Origin: Methylococcales bacterium
GTDB lineage: Bacteria; Pseudomonadota; Gammaproteobacteria; Methylococcales; Methylomonadaceae
Direction of reading: 5' to 3'
Length of the DNA: 36,738 bases
Assembly (NCBI GenBank): GCA_028715725.1
Contig: JAQURG010000034.1
Location: 1-36,738, forward strand
Numbering within the stretch: the stretch's first letter is position 1; the number at the start of each line of letters is the position of its first letter. The notes beneath the pieces were generated by a model. It ran no database searches, was not told the DNA's origin, and was given only the letters and a program-made list of their open reading frames with translations. Of this stretch, positions 7,883-17,800 are shown one piece after another. A program made the position numbers and the translations under genes.

Positions 7883-8940
7883 GCGCGAAGTCCGTAATTC
7901 AGCGTCTCCCATTCACGGTAGGCTCCACTGAGCACATTATCCACCCAGGCCTGGTTATCAAGATACCAGGCTACGGTTTTGCGAATCCCGGTTTCAAAAG
8001 TTTCTGCAGGTTTCCAGCCAAGTTCCTGTTCCAGCTTCAGGGCATCAATCGCGTAACGTCTGTCATGACCGGGACGATCTTTTACATAAGTGACGAGGCG
8101 GCTGTAGGAACCTGGATGGGTCGGCGAAAGCTCATCCAGAATCTTGCAAAGGGTATTCACAACCTCAAGATTGGTCTTCTCATTCCATCCGCCTATATTA
8201 TAAGTTTCACCAGGCCTGCCCTCCTCCAACACTTTGCGTATGGCGGCGCAATGATCATTAACATAGAGCCAGTCACGCACATTCCGGCCATCGCCGTAAA
8301 TAGGCAAAGGCTTTCCAGCCAGCGCATTGGCTATCACCAGTGGAATCAGCTTTTCCGGAAACTGATAAGCGCCATAATTATTGGAACAATTTGTAGTTAA
8401 TACCGGCAAACCATAGGTATGATGCCAGGCGCGAATAAGGTGATCGCTTGCCGCCTTACTGGCGGAATACGGGCTATTGGGTTCATAAGCTTTGGATTCA
8501 GTAAAGGGTTGTGCGTGAGCATCAAGAGAGCCGTAAACTTCATCGGTAGAGACATGCAGAAAGCGGAAATCTGCCTTGGCGTTCCCTTCCAGATTATTCC
8601 AATAGGCACGGGCAACTTCAAGCAAACTGAAAGTGCCTTCAATATTAGTTCGTATAAAATCGCCGGGGCCGTGAATAGACCGGTCCACATGGCTTTCAGC
8701 GGCAAAGTGAACGATGGCTCGCGGCTTGTACTCAGCCATTAAACGCTCCAACAGAGCGCGGTCACAGATATCACCCTTTACAAAAATATGGCGGGCATCG
8801 CCTTGCAGCGTAGCCAGATTTTCCAGATTTCCCGCATAAGTGAGCTTGTCGAGATTAATAATGGATTCGTCAAGATGAGCCAACCAGTCAAGTACAAAAT
8901 TGGCGCCAATAAAACCTGCGCCACCCGTTACTAATATCAT
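7879..8940 (-). CDS. rfbB: dTDP-glucose 4,6-dehydratase
   Basis: The 353-residue extended short-chain dehydrogenase converts dTDP-glucose to dTDP-4-keto-6-deoxyglucose with bound NAD. The N-terminal GGAGFIG is at residues 6-12. [12 protein letters not shown], the active-site STDEVYG (Thr132, Asp133, Glu134) and YSASK (Tyr158, Lys162) are all present. It is the first gene of the rhamnose operon. Only a weak AAGAAA precedes the ATG, and no promoter could be fixed in the 230-base upstream gap. The whole operon supplies dTDP-rhamnose for O-antigen or other surface glycans. No glycosyltransferase lies in the window, so the acceptor is unknown. Confidence 0.97.
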   Translation of the reverse strand: MILVTGGAGFIGANFVLDWLAHLDESIINLDKLTYAGNLENLATLQGDARHIFVKGDICDRALLERLMAEYKPRAIVHFAAESHVDRSIHGPGDFIRTNIEGTFSLLEVARAYWNNLEGNAKADFRFLHVSTDEVYGSLDAHAQPFTESKAYEPNSPYSASKAASDHLIRAWHHTYGLPVLTTNCSNNYGAYQFPEKLIPLVIANALAGKPLPIYGDGRNVRDWLYVNDHCAAIRKVLEEGRPGETYNIGGWNEKTNLEVVNTLCKILDELSPTHPGSYSRLVTYVKDRPGHDRRYAIDALKLEQELGWKPAETFETGIRKTVAWYLDNQAWVDNVLSGAYREWETLNYGLRA

Positions 8941-9172
8941 AAGTTTTTCTTAAAGTTTATTGGTCATAAAATCATATCTGCAACCCAGCCCTCTGCGTAT
9001 AACAGTACGCTAGCTAATACAGAAGATGATCCAGGGTTAATATAGGCTCAGAATAAATGGTAAAGCTGGCCAACCGATTCAGTTTTAGTTGAAATCTACA
9101 TCAGGATAAATTCTGACAATGCCTTATGTTCAAATATTCAATCATACACCTCAGCAGTTTAACCTGCAGGAG

Positions 9173-10180
9173 TCACTTTTTAGAGATGGATTCCCCCTTT
9201 TTAATCAGGCTATCCAGCATGTCCGGTATCAGCCGTTCAGCAAATCCGGATAAAAAGCAGGCAATTAGCAATTTGGAAAAGTCTTTGGAATTGTCGGGTA
9301 TTATAATCAATTGTTTTAAAGCTGTACTGGAACCGTCGAGCTTGACGTTGCTGCCGGACTCCAGTTTAGGCAGGAAATCAAATACATTAAAGATGCCTGC
9401 AACAGCTATAAGATAAACCAGTAATGCGAATATTGCACCACTGGCCAGTAAGGACAACACATACCAGTTCGACATATTGAGCGATATATCATTGGCTTCA
9501 AGCGCACTATCAGTAAAATGCGGAGCAACATTAGAGGCTTTTTCTATACGCTGCAACAGACTTATTGCCGTTCCCGTTATGCCTGAATACATAATTATCA
9601 ACAAAAATTTTACCGCTTTTTCGTTTTCCGGATTATAAAAGGAGGCGAAGTTTATGGTTAAATTTGAAAATGGCAAAGTTCCAAAAATTATCAATAACAA
9701 CATTGAGAAGATGACAAATTTTTTTCTTCCATTAATGCTTTGGTTTCTCTTTATTTTAAAGTAGGAAAGCCTTTGTATTTGCCGCGCAATATTAGCTATG
9801 TCTTCCCTTAACATATCGTAATCAATTGCGGTTGAGGTATCCCTTAATGACTCATCCGTCAAATTTTTTGGCAAGTTTTCATAATACTTGTTATAGATGC
9901 CGTCCCCCAATTGGCTCTTGAATTTTTCTCTAAAGATCCAGGTGCGTCTTAGCAGAGTTTTATCCGACAATTTCTTTATAATTAATTGCTCCAGAGTCCA
10001 CAGTTCGGAAATGGATAAGGACTCAGGAAATTGTTCACGCTTGGATTGATCGTAATGAGAGAGTATTTCGCCCTGATCAACTTGTTCCAAGCCTCGAAAA
10101 TCAGCTACCAACAATTGTTTAAGCTCCTTACAGTACCCTTCGATTTCCCTCTTGCTTAAGATACTGAAAGCATCACTCAT
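9173..10180 (-). CDS. Unknown multi-span membrane protein with GF-ER motif
   Basis: The product has 335 residues from the ATG at 10180, which has GAGAG about 9 bases upstream. The first 150 residues are soluble and charged. Membrane segments follow at about 154-171, 191-208 and 240-265. A fourth hydrophobic stretch at 303-318 ends in FLSGFAERLIPDML. This GF(S/A)ER-x-P-D-L ending recurs in otherwise unrelated bacterial membrane proteins of unknown role, so I treat it as a weak family mark. The gene follows the mltD-like gene on the same strand with about 140 bases and a hairpin between, and precedes the rhamnose operon. A link to cell-envelope work is only suggested by position. Confidence 0.65.
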   Translation of the reverse strand: MSDAFSILSKREIEGYCKELKQLLVADFRGLEQVDQGEILSHYDQSKREQFPESLSISELWTLEQLIIKKLSDKTLLRRTWIFREKFKSQLGDGIYNKYYENLPKNLTDESLRDTSTAIDYDMLREDIANIARQIQRLSYFKIKRNQSINGRKKFVIFSMLLLIIFGTLPFSNLTINFASFYNPENEKAVKFLLIIMYSGITGTAISLLQRIEKASNVAPHFTDSALEANDISLNMSNWYVLSLLASGAIFALLVYLIAVAGIFNVFDFLPKLESGSNVKLDGSSTALKQLIIIPDNSKDFSKLLIACFLSGFAERLIPDMLDSLIKKGESISKK

Positions 10181-10238
10181 TTTAACGTCTCTCGAATAGA
10201 ATAAAACCAGCCGGTGATATAACAACTTATTGAGGCAG

Positions 10239-10259
10239 GGCCTGCAAGATTTGCAGGCC
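10239..10259 (-). terminator. Hairpin between mltD-like gene and membrane protein gene
   Basis: GGCCTGCAA (10239-10247) and its perfect complement (10251-10259) enclose a 3-base loop. No strong T run follows on the minus strand. A second weak hairpin with a T run lies nearby on the plus strand (ACAAC...GTTGT then TTTTT, around 10284-10308). This may attenuate read-through from the mltD-like gene. Confidence 0.4.
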
Positions 10260-10320
10260 TGGTTTATCAGTTCTTAAACTGACACAACGTTATCAAATGT
10301 TGTTTTTTAGCCTTTTTGAA

Positions 10321-12018
10321 TCAGGCGCCAGGGCTAAAAGGAGCCTGTAGCAAATCTGCTGTTACCCGTGGCGAGGTTTGACCCGCACCCAAGTTAAGGG
10401 ATAAGAACAGGTCAGATACGGCTACTGCAGGTAATTTGATTTCTGTCAGTAGGGGTAATGCTGCTTTTTGTGCATCAGCCGTCGCTAAAGTTTCTTTTTT
10501 TAAAGGAATGCGGGCAACCGATAAGACAGGCTCGTCAAAAAACTGTTTAACGCTGGCGAGGCGCTGATGGAATTGGTTAGCGTTGGCGCTTGGCATGAGT
10601 AAAGTAAAAGGGCCGGTTGTTGCGAGTTTCGAGTTGAGATAACCCGGATTAAGGCGGGTAAACTGCTCGTAACTCAAATCCGCAAGCTGAGCAATTTCTG
10701 AAAGATCTTTTTCAGCTAAATATTGGATATCACTCTTGCGATCAATTTTGACTTTGACGAAATAGGGCTTATTCCTAACCGGAGCAAGCTTTAACCCATG
10801 ATCGGCAGGATTGGCAAAGATGCTGGATAAGGCCAGGAACCGCGGCACATATTCCTGTGTTTCTTCAGGCAAGCGCAAAGACCAGTAATCAGTGCCAAGA
10901 CCTTCGGCGCTATTGCGGTTAATAGCGGCATCTACAGCGCCGAGACCACAATTATAAGCCGCCAGGGCAAGCAGCCAATCGCCATGGTAATGCTGTTTCA
11001 GGAAAGACAGATAACGCATCGCGGCCTCGGTAGAGGCGGTAATATCAAGTCTGTCATCATAATCACGGGTTTGTTCCAAGTCAAAATCGTGCCCGGTGCC
11101 GGGTATGAACTGCCAAAGACCGGCAGCACTTTTAGGTGACTGGGCCGTAGGCTGATAGGCGCTTTCCACAATAGGCAGCAAAGCAAGCTCGGAAGGCAAT
11201 TTATGTTTATTAAGCGACTCTACGATATGGTAAAGGTAGGGGCGCGCGCGTTCGGCAACCTGGCGCAGATAATCACGATGCTGACTGTACCATATGATAT
11301 GTTTATTAACACGTTCATGCCTGGCCGCTTGGCCGGAAGTGCGATGCATGCCTATGGCTATGTCATCCTGTTTCCTGACCTCCTTCAGGTTATCTGCCGG
11401 ATTATGCGCGCCAAGGCCGGCAGGGCGTTGCGTAATTACTGTTTTAAAGGAATTTTCCGTCCGGATAGATTTAATTTGAGGCAAGGCTCGACCGGTAAAG
11501 TTTGCCGTGAAGATTTGCTTATGCAATTGGGGATAGCGGTCAATTTGCGTACGAATACGCGTTTGCGGGCTGGTAAGTCGGGATAAGCTTTTGTATTTTG
11601 GTGCGAGCGTCTGTTTTGGCAGAGTCCGCGGATCGACAGAACCCTGGACGGTATTGATTTCAGAGAGGATGAGAGCGTTGACCTTGTGCAATTCAGCCGT
11701 AGGAAGACGAGTCTGGCCGGAAACGACCGCCTTGGGCAGATTATTGCTATTTTGCGCCAAAGATAGCTCTGGCTGCGCCGGACTTGGCCGGGGAATCTGC
11801 ATTCCTGCGCGCATACGTTCCCATACGTCGCCGGGATTATCTGCCAACTTTTGCCTGACGCGATGCTGCCGGGATCCGTGACCTTTGCTTCGAGAATGTC
11901 CTCGAAGAGAAGTATTTTTGCTGGTCTTGTTATCCACAGAGTCTGCCAGAACCTCTGTAGGTTGGCTTAGCATGACGGAGCCAACAAGAATATTGAAGAC
12001 TAATATTAAAAATCGCAT
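10321..12018 (-). CDS. MltD-like lytic murein transglycosylase
   Basis: The protein has 565 residues and starts with a signal peptide (MRFLILVFNILVGSVM), so it acts in the periplasm. Residues about 25-220 are a low-complexity Ser/Arg/Gln-rich linker unlike classical MltD. The catalytic SLT domain spans about 265-370: LPSELALLPIVESAYQP holds catalytic Glu285, followed by AAGLWQFIPGTG and LLALAAYNCGLGAVDAAI. A C-terminal part resembles the region before the LysM repeats of MltD, but a classical LysM is not evident. It would cleave the MurNAc-GlcNAc bond to form 1,6-anhydro products. The start at 12018 is preferred over an upstream TTG because AAGG lies 6 bases before it. Confidence 0.8.
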   Translation of the reverse strand: MRFLILVFNILVGSVMLSQPTEVLADSVDNKTSKNTSLRGHSRSKGHGSRQHRVRQKLADNPGDVWERMRAGMQIPRPSPAQPELSLAQNSNNLPKAVVSGQTRLPTAELHKVNALILSEINTVQGSVDPRTLPKQTLAPKYKSLSRLTSPQTRIRTQIDRYPQLHKQIFTANFTGRALPQIKSIRTENSFKTVITQRPAGLGAHNPADNLKEVRKQDDIAIGMHRTSGQAARHERVNKHIIWYSQHRDYLRQVAERARPYLYHIVESLNKHKLPSELALLPIVESAYQPTAQSPKSAAGLWQFIPGTGHDFDLEQTRDYDDRLDITASTEAAMRYLSFLKQHYHGDWLLALAAYNCGLGAVDAAINRNSAEGLGTDYWSLRLPEETQEYVPRFLALSSIFANPADHGLKLAPVRNKPYFVKVKIDRKSDIQYLAEKDLSEIAQLADLSYEQFTRLNPGYLNSKLATTGPFTLLMPSANANQFHQRLASVKQFFDEPVLSVARIPLKKETLATADAQKAALPLLTEIKLPAVAVSDLFLSLNLGAGQTSPRVTADLLQAPFSPGA

Positions 12019-12472
12019 TTTATACCTTAACAATAAATCTCGGTTATCTCATCAATAGCCTGGAATCAATGGATATATAATTTATCCAAAAAAGCAGCAA
12101 GCCTATCATCTGCTTGATTGTTCCTTAACCGATAGTGCAGGCAATTTCTTATTGCTGTAGGCCAACCTGTTCAATTATAAATGAAATTCAGCATAAAAAG
12201 CTTGTTTTCAGCCACAACTATTTAACTTCGACTGAAGATAGCCCATCATTACCTGAAGTTTCCAGCCGGTTTCAAGCGATTTAATGCAAAATATCCCCTT
12301 GAAATCTTATGATTTTTTCAAAATTTGCGGTTTTTGTTCATGCGGCAAACGCCCAAAGTGGTAAAATAAAGAGTTGAATTTTGTTTGCTAACTGCAAGAG
12401 AACGTTATCAGGACAATTCATGTTCAATCATCCTGATCACTATAGAAAATATTACCCTACCTGACTTACTCT
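12019..12472. other. Intergenic region between divergent mltD-like gene and rimO
   Basis: The region is AT-rich and should hold both promoters, but no clear -35/-10 pair is found. A TAAAAT at 12362-12367 is a possible -10 for rimO. An inverted repeat ATCAGGA (12407-12413) / TCCTGAT (12431-12437) in the rimO leader could form a 7-bp hairpin. No gene is seen. Confidence 0.45.
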
Positions 12473-13786
12473 ATGACAAAGATCCCCACTGTTGGCTTTA
12501 TCAGTTTAGGCTGCCCCAAAGCCCTGGTTGATAGTGAAAGAATTTTAACTCAGCTTCGTACTGATGGCTATACTATTTCTCCGACCTATAAAGATGCCGA
12601 CCTGGTGGTTGTTAATACCTGCGGCTTTATTGACGCAGCAGTTGAGGAATCTCTCGACAGTATTGGCGAAGCGCTTGCTGAGAATGGCAAAGTCATTGTT
12701 ACCGGCTGTTTAGGTTCGAGGGAAGATGAGATCAGAGCGCGCCATCCCCGGGTTTTAAAGGTGACTGGAGCGCACGCTTTAGCCGAAGTTGTAGCTTCTG
12801 TGCATGAACATTTGCCACCGCGGCACGATCCTTTTACCAGTCTTTTGCCGCCGCAAGGGGTTAAATTAACGCCTGCGCATTATGCCTATTTAAAAATTTC
12901 CGAAGGCTGCAACCATCGCTGTACTTTCTGCATTATTCCATCTATGCGCGGCGACCTGGTCAGCAGGCCGGTTGATGATGTCATGCTGGAGGCTGAACGC
13001 CTGGCGAACGCAGGAGTAAAAGAATTATTAGTGGTTTCCCAGGATACCAGCGCTTATGGCCTGGATTTAAAATATCAAAGCCGGGACTGGAAAGGACGTT
13101 CTGTAAAAACACGATTTTATGAATTGGCCGAGGCGCTGGGAGATTTGGGTATCTGGGTGCGTATGCATTATGTTTATCCGTATCCGCATGTTGACGATGT
13201 CATCCCGTTAATGGCGGAAGGGAAAATTCTGCCTTATCTGGATATTCCTTTTCAACACGCCAACAGCCGCATTCTTAAATTAATGAAGCGTCCGGCTGCC
13301 AGCCAGAATAATCTCGAACGAATTAAGGCATGGCGGGATATCTGCCCGGATATTACTTTACGCAGCACCTTTATTGTCGGGTTTCCGGGAGAAACTGAAC
13401 AGGAGTTTGAAGAATTATTGCAATTTATGACTGAGGCGCAGCTTGATAGGGTCGGCTGTTTTGCGTATTCTCCCGTTAAAGGCGCCGTTGCCAATAATTT
13501 GCCGGATTTGGTTCCTGAACAAATCAAGCAAGAACGATTGGCTCGTTTTATGGCGCATCAGGAAGAAATCAGCGCCTCGCGTTTACAGCAACGAATAGGC
13601 AAAATCGAGACTGTTCTTATTGATGAGGTCGTAGAAGAAGGCGCGGTTGCAAGGAGTAAAGCCGATGCGCCTGAAATCGATGGACTGGTGTTCATTGATG
13701 GCGCAACCCATCTTAAGGTCGGCGACTTTGTCAATGTCGAACTGGAAGAAGCCGACGAGCATGACTTGTGGGGACGACTGGTTTAA
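12473..13786 (+). CDS. rimO: Ribosomal protein uS12 methylthiotransferase RimO
   Basis: The 437-residue radical-SAM enzyme adds a methylthio group to an Asp of ribosomal protein S12. The N-terminal MTTase domain shows [12 protein letters not shown] with Cys14, then VVNTCGF with Cys50 and VTGCLG with Cys79, the ligands of the auxiliary cluster. The radical-SAM triad CNHRCTFC is at 146-153. [26 protein letters not shown] and [10 protein letters not shown] follow in order. A C-terminal TRAM domain (about 375-437) ends in WGRLV. KALVDSE and the length separate it from MiaB. The ribosome-binding site is poor. The gene stands alone, converging on the emfourin-like gene. Confidence 0.96.
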   Translation: MTKIPTVGFISLGCPKALVDSERILTQLRTDGYTISPTYKDADLVVVNTCGFIDAAVEESLDSIGEALAENGKVIVTGCLGSREDEIRARHPRVLKVTGAHALAEVVASVHEHLPPRHDPFTSLLPPQGVKLTPAHYAYLKISEGCNHRCTFCIIPSMRGDLVSRPVDDVMLEAERLANAGVKELLVVSQDTSAYGLDLKYQSRDWKGRSVKTRFYELAEALGDLGIWVRMHYVYPYPHVDDVIPLMAEGKILPYLDIPFQHANSRILKLMKRPAASQNNLERIKAWRDICPDITLRSTFIVGFPGETEQEFEELLQFMTEAQLDRVGCFAYSPVKGAVANNLPDLVPEQIKQERLARFMAHQEEISASRLQQRIGKIETVLIDEVVEEGAVARSKADAPEIDGLVFIDGATHLKVGDFVNVELEEADEHDLWGRLV

Positions 13787-13823
13787 TAGTCGAGTCAAAG
13801 ATAATGCCCTAGCCGGTAATTTT

Positions 13824-14129
13824 TTAATGAGTCGCCGGCTGTGCGGGTTGCGCCATTAACCAGTTCAATAGCGGTTTCAGGTTAGCAGGCACAACCGTTT
13901 CATCAACCGTAACGCTATGCTGTTTGGCCTCTTGCTCGACGGTAATCCGATACTGAAAGCGATCCGGTTGTGGAGAAGAGGAAATTGTTGTTGGCAATTT
14001 GAAAAAATCCGCTTCTGTCATCATTTTATGAAGTCGCGCTGCTTCTTGCTGGGGCAGGGTTTTGCTGTCAATTATTTTAGTTACCGGAATACCTGTGAAG
14101 CCGCCGGTTCGCTCAACAGTAATTTGCAT
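13824..14129 (-). CDS. Emfourin-like protease inhibitor (partner of the M4 protease)
   Basis: From the ATG at 14129 the product has 101 residues and begins MQITVERTGGFTGIP. It continues with LPQQEAARLHKMMTEADFFKL, FQYRITVE and ending PANLKPLLNWL. This order (V-R-GGF, a helix ending in FF-LP, Y-I-V strand, P-L-LL-WL) is how I remember emfourin, a small protein that blocks protealysin-type M4 proteases and is encoded beside them. AAGG lies 6 bases before this ATG. Other in-frame starts exist at 14150, 14234 and 14273. The longer forms would add a hydrophobic MLLSVWLVFQLYS segment, perhaps exporting the protein. The gene follows the M4 protease on the same strand, supporting a protease-inhibitor operon. 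Confidence 0.7.
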   Translation of the reverse strand: MQITVERTGGFTGIPVTKIIDSKTLPQQEAARLHKMMTEADFFKLPTTISSSPQPDRFQYRITVEQEAKQHSVTVDETVVPANLKPLLNWLMAQPAQPATH

Positions 14130-14320
14130 GGTTTTACCTTCATCTTTCATCGTATTGATTCCTGGCCCGCACTCAACAACTCTGGAATATAATTGAAATA
14201 CAAGCCAGACAGACAATAGCATTCGGTTTATCATGACTGCCCTGAATAGCCCGATAAGCTGCTCAGCCTTCATGGTAAAGTTAGCCTTTCAGAGTGTCGT
14301 GCGAATAAACCGGCATGGGG

Positions 14321-15403
14321 TTATTCAATAACGCCGACTGTCTGCCACGCTTTGCGAATGGCTGTTTGCTCATGACTGGATTGACCATAAAGCTGGCCGG
14401 CAACACTAATTGTTGCATCAGCAGCTTTGCTGAAGCTCGCCCTGGACCGCAGCACATCACGTAATGTTATGTACCAGACTTTTCCGACTTTTTCCCAGGC
14501 AAATCCGCCGACTTCCATAGCGGCCAAATAAAAGGCATGGTTTGGAATGCCGGAATTAATGTGCACCCCGCCCGAATCCTGGCTCCCTCTGTACCGACTG
14601 CTATAATGTGCGGGCTGGGGATCTTTGCCTAACATGGGATCGTCATACGCGGTTCCCGGCTCTTTTAATGAGCGAAGCGCCACTCCCTGTATGCCTGGAG
14701 CCAGTAATCCGGCGCCAATAAGCCAGTCTGCCTGGTCTACAGTCTGGTTAAGCGAGCGTTGTTTTACCAAGCTTCCAAACACATCAGCGAATGATTCGTT
14801 TAAAGCCCCCGATTCACCCTGATAAATCAGACCGGCTTCGTACTGAACTACACCATGAGTTAATTCATGCCCGATAACATCAATGGCTATGGTAAAGCGG
14901 TTAAACAATCGTCCATCGCCATCACCATATACCATTTGATTGCCATTCCAAAAGGCGTTGTCATACTGGACACCATAATGAATGGTTGAGTCCATACGCA
15001 GACCTTGGTCATCAATGGAATTACGCTCAAAAACATCGTGATACAGATCGTAGGTGGCCCCGGCGCCATCATAGGCTTCATTAACAGCAACGTCCCTGCT
15101 TTTCCGTCCACCTTCACTTCTAACCAGTTTGCCGGGGAGCGTTTCTCTTTTTCGGGCATCATAGACGGTGCGGCGCTTTTCTCCCGGAGAAAGCGCAAGC
15201 GCAAAGTTTCCTATAACCTCCCGTCTACCTTGGAATTGTTCAGATCTTCTTATGGTTTCCATCATCCATGTCTGCATCTTTTCATCGCCATGCTTGAGTA
15301 TATGGTCGCTCATGTGAGGAGGAATAATACAACAAATAGGGCAAATATGAGTTCCTTGCGGACGGGACGGGGTTCTTGCTGTTTCATTTTGGCTTGATAT
15401 CAT
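14321..15403 (-). CDS. M4-family metalloprotease, protealysin-like
   Basis: The 360-residue thermolysin-fold zinc protease keeps all catalytic parts (numbers counted from the first ATG at 15409, two higher than from the chosen start): HELTH at 181-185 (two zinc His and catalytic Glu182), GALNESFAD with the third ligand Glu205, and GGVHINSGIPNHAFY with the substrate-binding His283. There is no signal peptide. A short N-terminal propeptide with CCIIPPHM resembles protealysin precursors, in which the prodomain contains a conserved Pro-Pro motif. AAGGAG abuts the first ATG (15409) and is 6 bases from the second, so the start is set at 15403. Its downstream neighbour is an emfourin-like gene. Protealysins act inside the cell or are exported by unknown routes, and the target here is unknown. 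Confidence 0.92.
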   Translation of the reverse strand: MISSQNETARTPSRPQGTHICPICCIIPPHMSDHILKHGDEKMQTWMMETIRRSEQFQGRREVIGNFALALSPGEKRRTVYDARKRETLPGKLVRSEGGRKSRDVAVNEAYDGAGATYDLYHDVFERNSIDDQGLRMDSTIHYGVQYDNAFWNGNQMVYGDGDGRLFNRFTIAIDVIGHELTHGVVQYEAGLIYQGESGALNESFADVFGSLVKQRSLNQTVDQADWLIGAGLLAPGIQGVALRSLKEPGTAYDDPMLGKDPQPAHYSSRYRGSQDSGGVHINSGIPNHAFYLAAMEVGGFAWEKVGKVWYITLRDVLRSRASFSKAADATISVAGQLYGQSSHEQTAIRKAWQTVGVIE

Positions 15404-15609
15404 GGTCATCTCCTTAATAGTTTATTTAAAGTCGACTGTTCCAGAACTGCTTGTACTATTACGCCAAAAAGTAGTAACTGTCAATTCATCGTTATTATCA
15501 GATCCCTTGGTGTCTATAAACCGTAGCACAGCGGCTTTACAGGGCGGGGAAAGATGTAGGCGATATTTAAAAACACGCTTATCTGATATTAAATTGACTG
15601 GCTATAAAC

Positions 15610-15639
15610 AAAAAACCCAGCGGTTAAGCTGGGTTTTTT
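15610..15639 (-). terminator. Bidirectional rho-independent terminator
   Basis: AAAAAACCCAGC (15610-15621) pairs with 15628-15639 around a 6-base loop. The A and T tails make it usable on both strands. It lies 20 bases after the stop of the 37-residue lipoprotein gene, which it probably terminates. Confidence 0.8.
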
Positions 15640-15658
15640 GTTTTGCCGCGTGTTCTAT

Positions 15659-15772
15659 TTAAAGTTGGATAGAGCTTTCAACTTTTTGTTTTGAGCTATC
15701 TGGATCGTCCAAGCAACCAGACAAACCAACAACCATAACCGCCATAGCTAAAAGTGCTAAAAGTTTTTTCAT
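15659..15772 (-). CDS. Small lipoprotein (37 aa)
   Basis: The frame encodes a lysine start (MKKLLALLAMAVMVVGLSGC) with a good lipobox LSGC (Cys20) and a 17-residue mature tail beginning LDDPDSS. The acidic residues after Cys disfavour or modulate inner-membrane retention. GGAGG lies 6 bases upstream of the ATG, and a strong terminator follows the stop, so the gene is likely real although short. The size and pattern resemble entericidin-type or other small lipoproteins, but no specific family is recognised. It lies between the divergently read HTTM-DCC gene end and the M4 protease, all on the minus strand, with its own transcript boundaries. Confidence 0.7.
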   Translation of the reverse strand: MKKLLALLAMAVMVVGLSGCLDDPDSSKQKVESSIQL

Positions 15773-15895
15773 AATATCCTCCAAAGGGTTTAAATTATTT
15801 TACTTATTGTGCGCCAATTTATAAAAGCACAGGTAATTTATATCATGACTCGAATAGTGATGCAATAATAAAAATGGTTGGGCTGACTGAAAAAA

Positions 15896-17800
15896 TTATA
15901 GCAAATTTATATTCTCGGGCAGATTGTATGAAATTACTTTGTTTGTCCATTGTACGGTGCCGATAGTGGTCCACGGCTCTGAAAAATTTTTGTGCAATTG
16001 ATCGTAAACCCAGGTTGTTGGCGCATTAATTCGCTTTAATTTAATATGAAACAAGGTCTTATCAAGATTTAAACCGGTCTTTTCTCCCCAGAATGCCGTT
16101 ACTTTCATGATGAATTTTTGGAGGCGCTGGTTGTTGATATTGGGGGTAACAGCGATATTAGCCCACATGGAATGAACCCGGCCCCAGTTTGGAGCAAGTA
16201 ATCGTCCTTCCTGATTAACGAATGGCAGCCAGCGTTCAGTCCCATCCTGATCTGTGTAGGTAATCGCTAAAATACGGTCGTAGCCGGCAAAATGATCATG
16301 CAGGTAAAGTGCATGCGGCGTAATGCCAAGGAAAGCCAGCGATACCATTATCAGCGCGTTACTGGCTTCAGCAATTGGGGCACTGATGGGGCTATTCTTC
16401 GCCGCTATATCCAATCTGTAAATAAGTGCGTAATGTATAGTGCTATTTAATTGCAAAATGAGCACGGCAACCATTATTTTTGCAAGTTTTCTCGAAAAAG
16501 CTTTAGGTTTCTGGCTGGCAAAGCGTTCAAAAATCTGTGTATAAAAAGTATTGCTTTGCAAGCTCACCGTGGCCAGGCATTCAGATGAACAAGGGGTACG
16601 AACTCGTGTGTCTGCGATAACGCGGTATTTTTTTTTAGCAAATTGATGAATACCCGGCAAGCTCAAAATAATGCCTATCGGATATAGATAACGCATTTTT
16701 AAAAATATCTGGATATAGGTGTTAACACCGGAATAGATACGGTTATTTTTATCTACCGCATATAAATCAGTTAATAAGGTTTCCTGATTTATTGCCGATA
16801 ACGCAGGATATTGCGCGGCGTAATCCTGCGCGCCTTTAAAATCTATGCAGTTGAATACATCAAAATGATTGAGAGCCAGCACCGTTCGATTACATAAAGG
16901 ACAGTATTGATCATAGAAAACAGTCAGATAAGGCTCCTTAGCCGTCAGCAGCTTGCCACAGGCCCGCCACCAGCTGAAAGGCACCAGCAGTATATAAAAC
17001 ACCAGCATCCCCATGCCGAAAGGATAGATATTTAACGACAGGGTAATGCCCAGATGCAACCCTAAACCAATGATTAAATAAACACAGCGTAACTTGCGAT
17101 TTGCAAAAAAGAATAAAAAAGTAAATTGAAAGACTAGTATGGTATAGCCTATCGTTTTTTCGAGTAACTCATTGTTTAGCAGGAAAGACATATCAATGGC
17201 TGAAACATAATAAGGCTGTGTTAATGGCAGCCAGGAACCCAGGCCATTGCGCCAGTGTTCGGCAAACAGTTTATGAACGGCGGAATCAAAGTAAAGGAAA
17301 CCAAGGCAGACCAGGACAGGTAAATAGTAAGCAAGACTTGAAACAGTTGGTTTTGGATAGGTACTGTAATGCCTGAAAGGCGTGCTGAGCTTGTACCTGA
17401 GGCTGTCTATCGAAAAAGCGCGATCTCCTGGCATAAAAAGCAGAAAAAAGCCAGCGCCGGTCATAAATGAATCAAAGCCTCCGTCAAAATCCCGCTGCAT
17501 AGTTGTGAAATTAACGAAAAAAATCCAGAAAATATAATTGCTGATAACGGCAAACTGGTAGCGATAGCCAACAATGATAAAAGCGGCGATAATTCCCCAA
17601 AGACATAGGAAGAAAGGTATCATCGGGAACTCGACGTCTATATAAGGTATAGGGTCGAAGATCAAATGATTGAAATACAGCAGGAAGAAAATTTCCTGTA
17701 ATGCGACTAGCCCATAGAAAAGGCGGAATAATCCAATACCCGTAGCTGGAACTTGTTTGGATTGAAGCTCTAGAATTCTGGAAATTATGAATTTATACAT
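15896..17800 (-). CDS. HTTM (vitamin-K-carboxylase-like) membrane protein fused to a DCC thiol-oxidoreductase domain
   Basis: The product has 634 residues. The first 280 carry about six or seven membrane spans of the HTTM type, related to vitamin-K-dependent gamma-carboxylase, including a conserved HKL after FYFDSAV-like residues (AVHKL, His176). Residues about 292-400 are a DCC domain beginning VFYDQYCPLCNRTV, with the CPLC pair Cys300/Cys303. A further membrane part (about 450-510) and a soluble C-terminal tail of about 120 residues follow. HTTM-DCC fusions are known in bacteria, but their reaction is not established. Neither start has a clear ribosome-binding site. ATG 17800 is used, and a TTG at 17866 would add 22 residues. 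A TATAAT about 22 bases before 17800 could give a very short leader. Confidence 0.75.
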   Translation of the reverse strand: MYKFIISRILELQSKQVPATGIGLFRLFYGLVALQEIFFLLYFNHLIFDPIPYIDVEFPMIPFFLCLWGIIAAFIIVGYRYQFAVISNYIFWIFFVNFTTMQRDFDGGFDSFMTGAGFFLLFMPGDRAFSIDSLRYKLSTPFRHYSTYPKPTVSSLAYYLPVLVCLGFLYFDSAVHKLFAEHWRNGLGSWLPLTQPYYVSAIDMSFLLNNELLEKTIGYTILVFQFTFLFFFANRKLRCVYLIIGLGLHLGITLSLNIYPFGMGMLVFYILLVPFSWWRACGKLLTAKEPYLTVFYDQYCPLCNRTVLALNHFDVFNCIDFKGAQDYAAQYPALSAINQETLLTDLYAVDKNNRIYSGVNTYIQIFLKMRYLYPIGIILSLPGIHQFAKKKYRVIADTRVRTPCSSECLATVSLQSNTFYTQIFERFASQKPKAFSRKLAKIMVAVLILQLNSTIHYALIYRLDIAAKNSPISAPIAEASNALIMVSLAFLGITPHALYLHDHFAGYDRILAITYTDQDGTERWLPFVNQEGRLLAPNWGRVHSMWANIAVTPNINNQRLQKFIMKVTAFWGEKTGLNLDKTLFHIKLKRINAPTTWVYDQLHKNFSEPWTTIGTVQWTNKVISYNLPENINLL

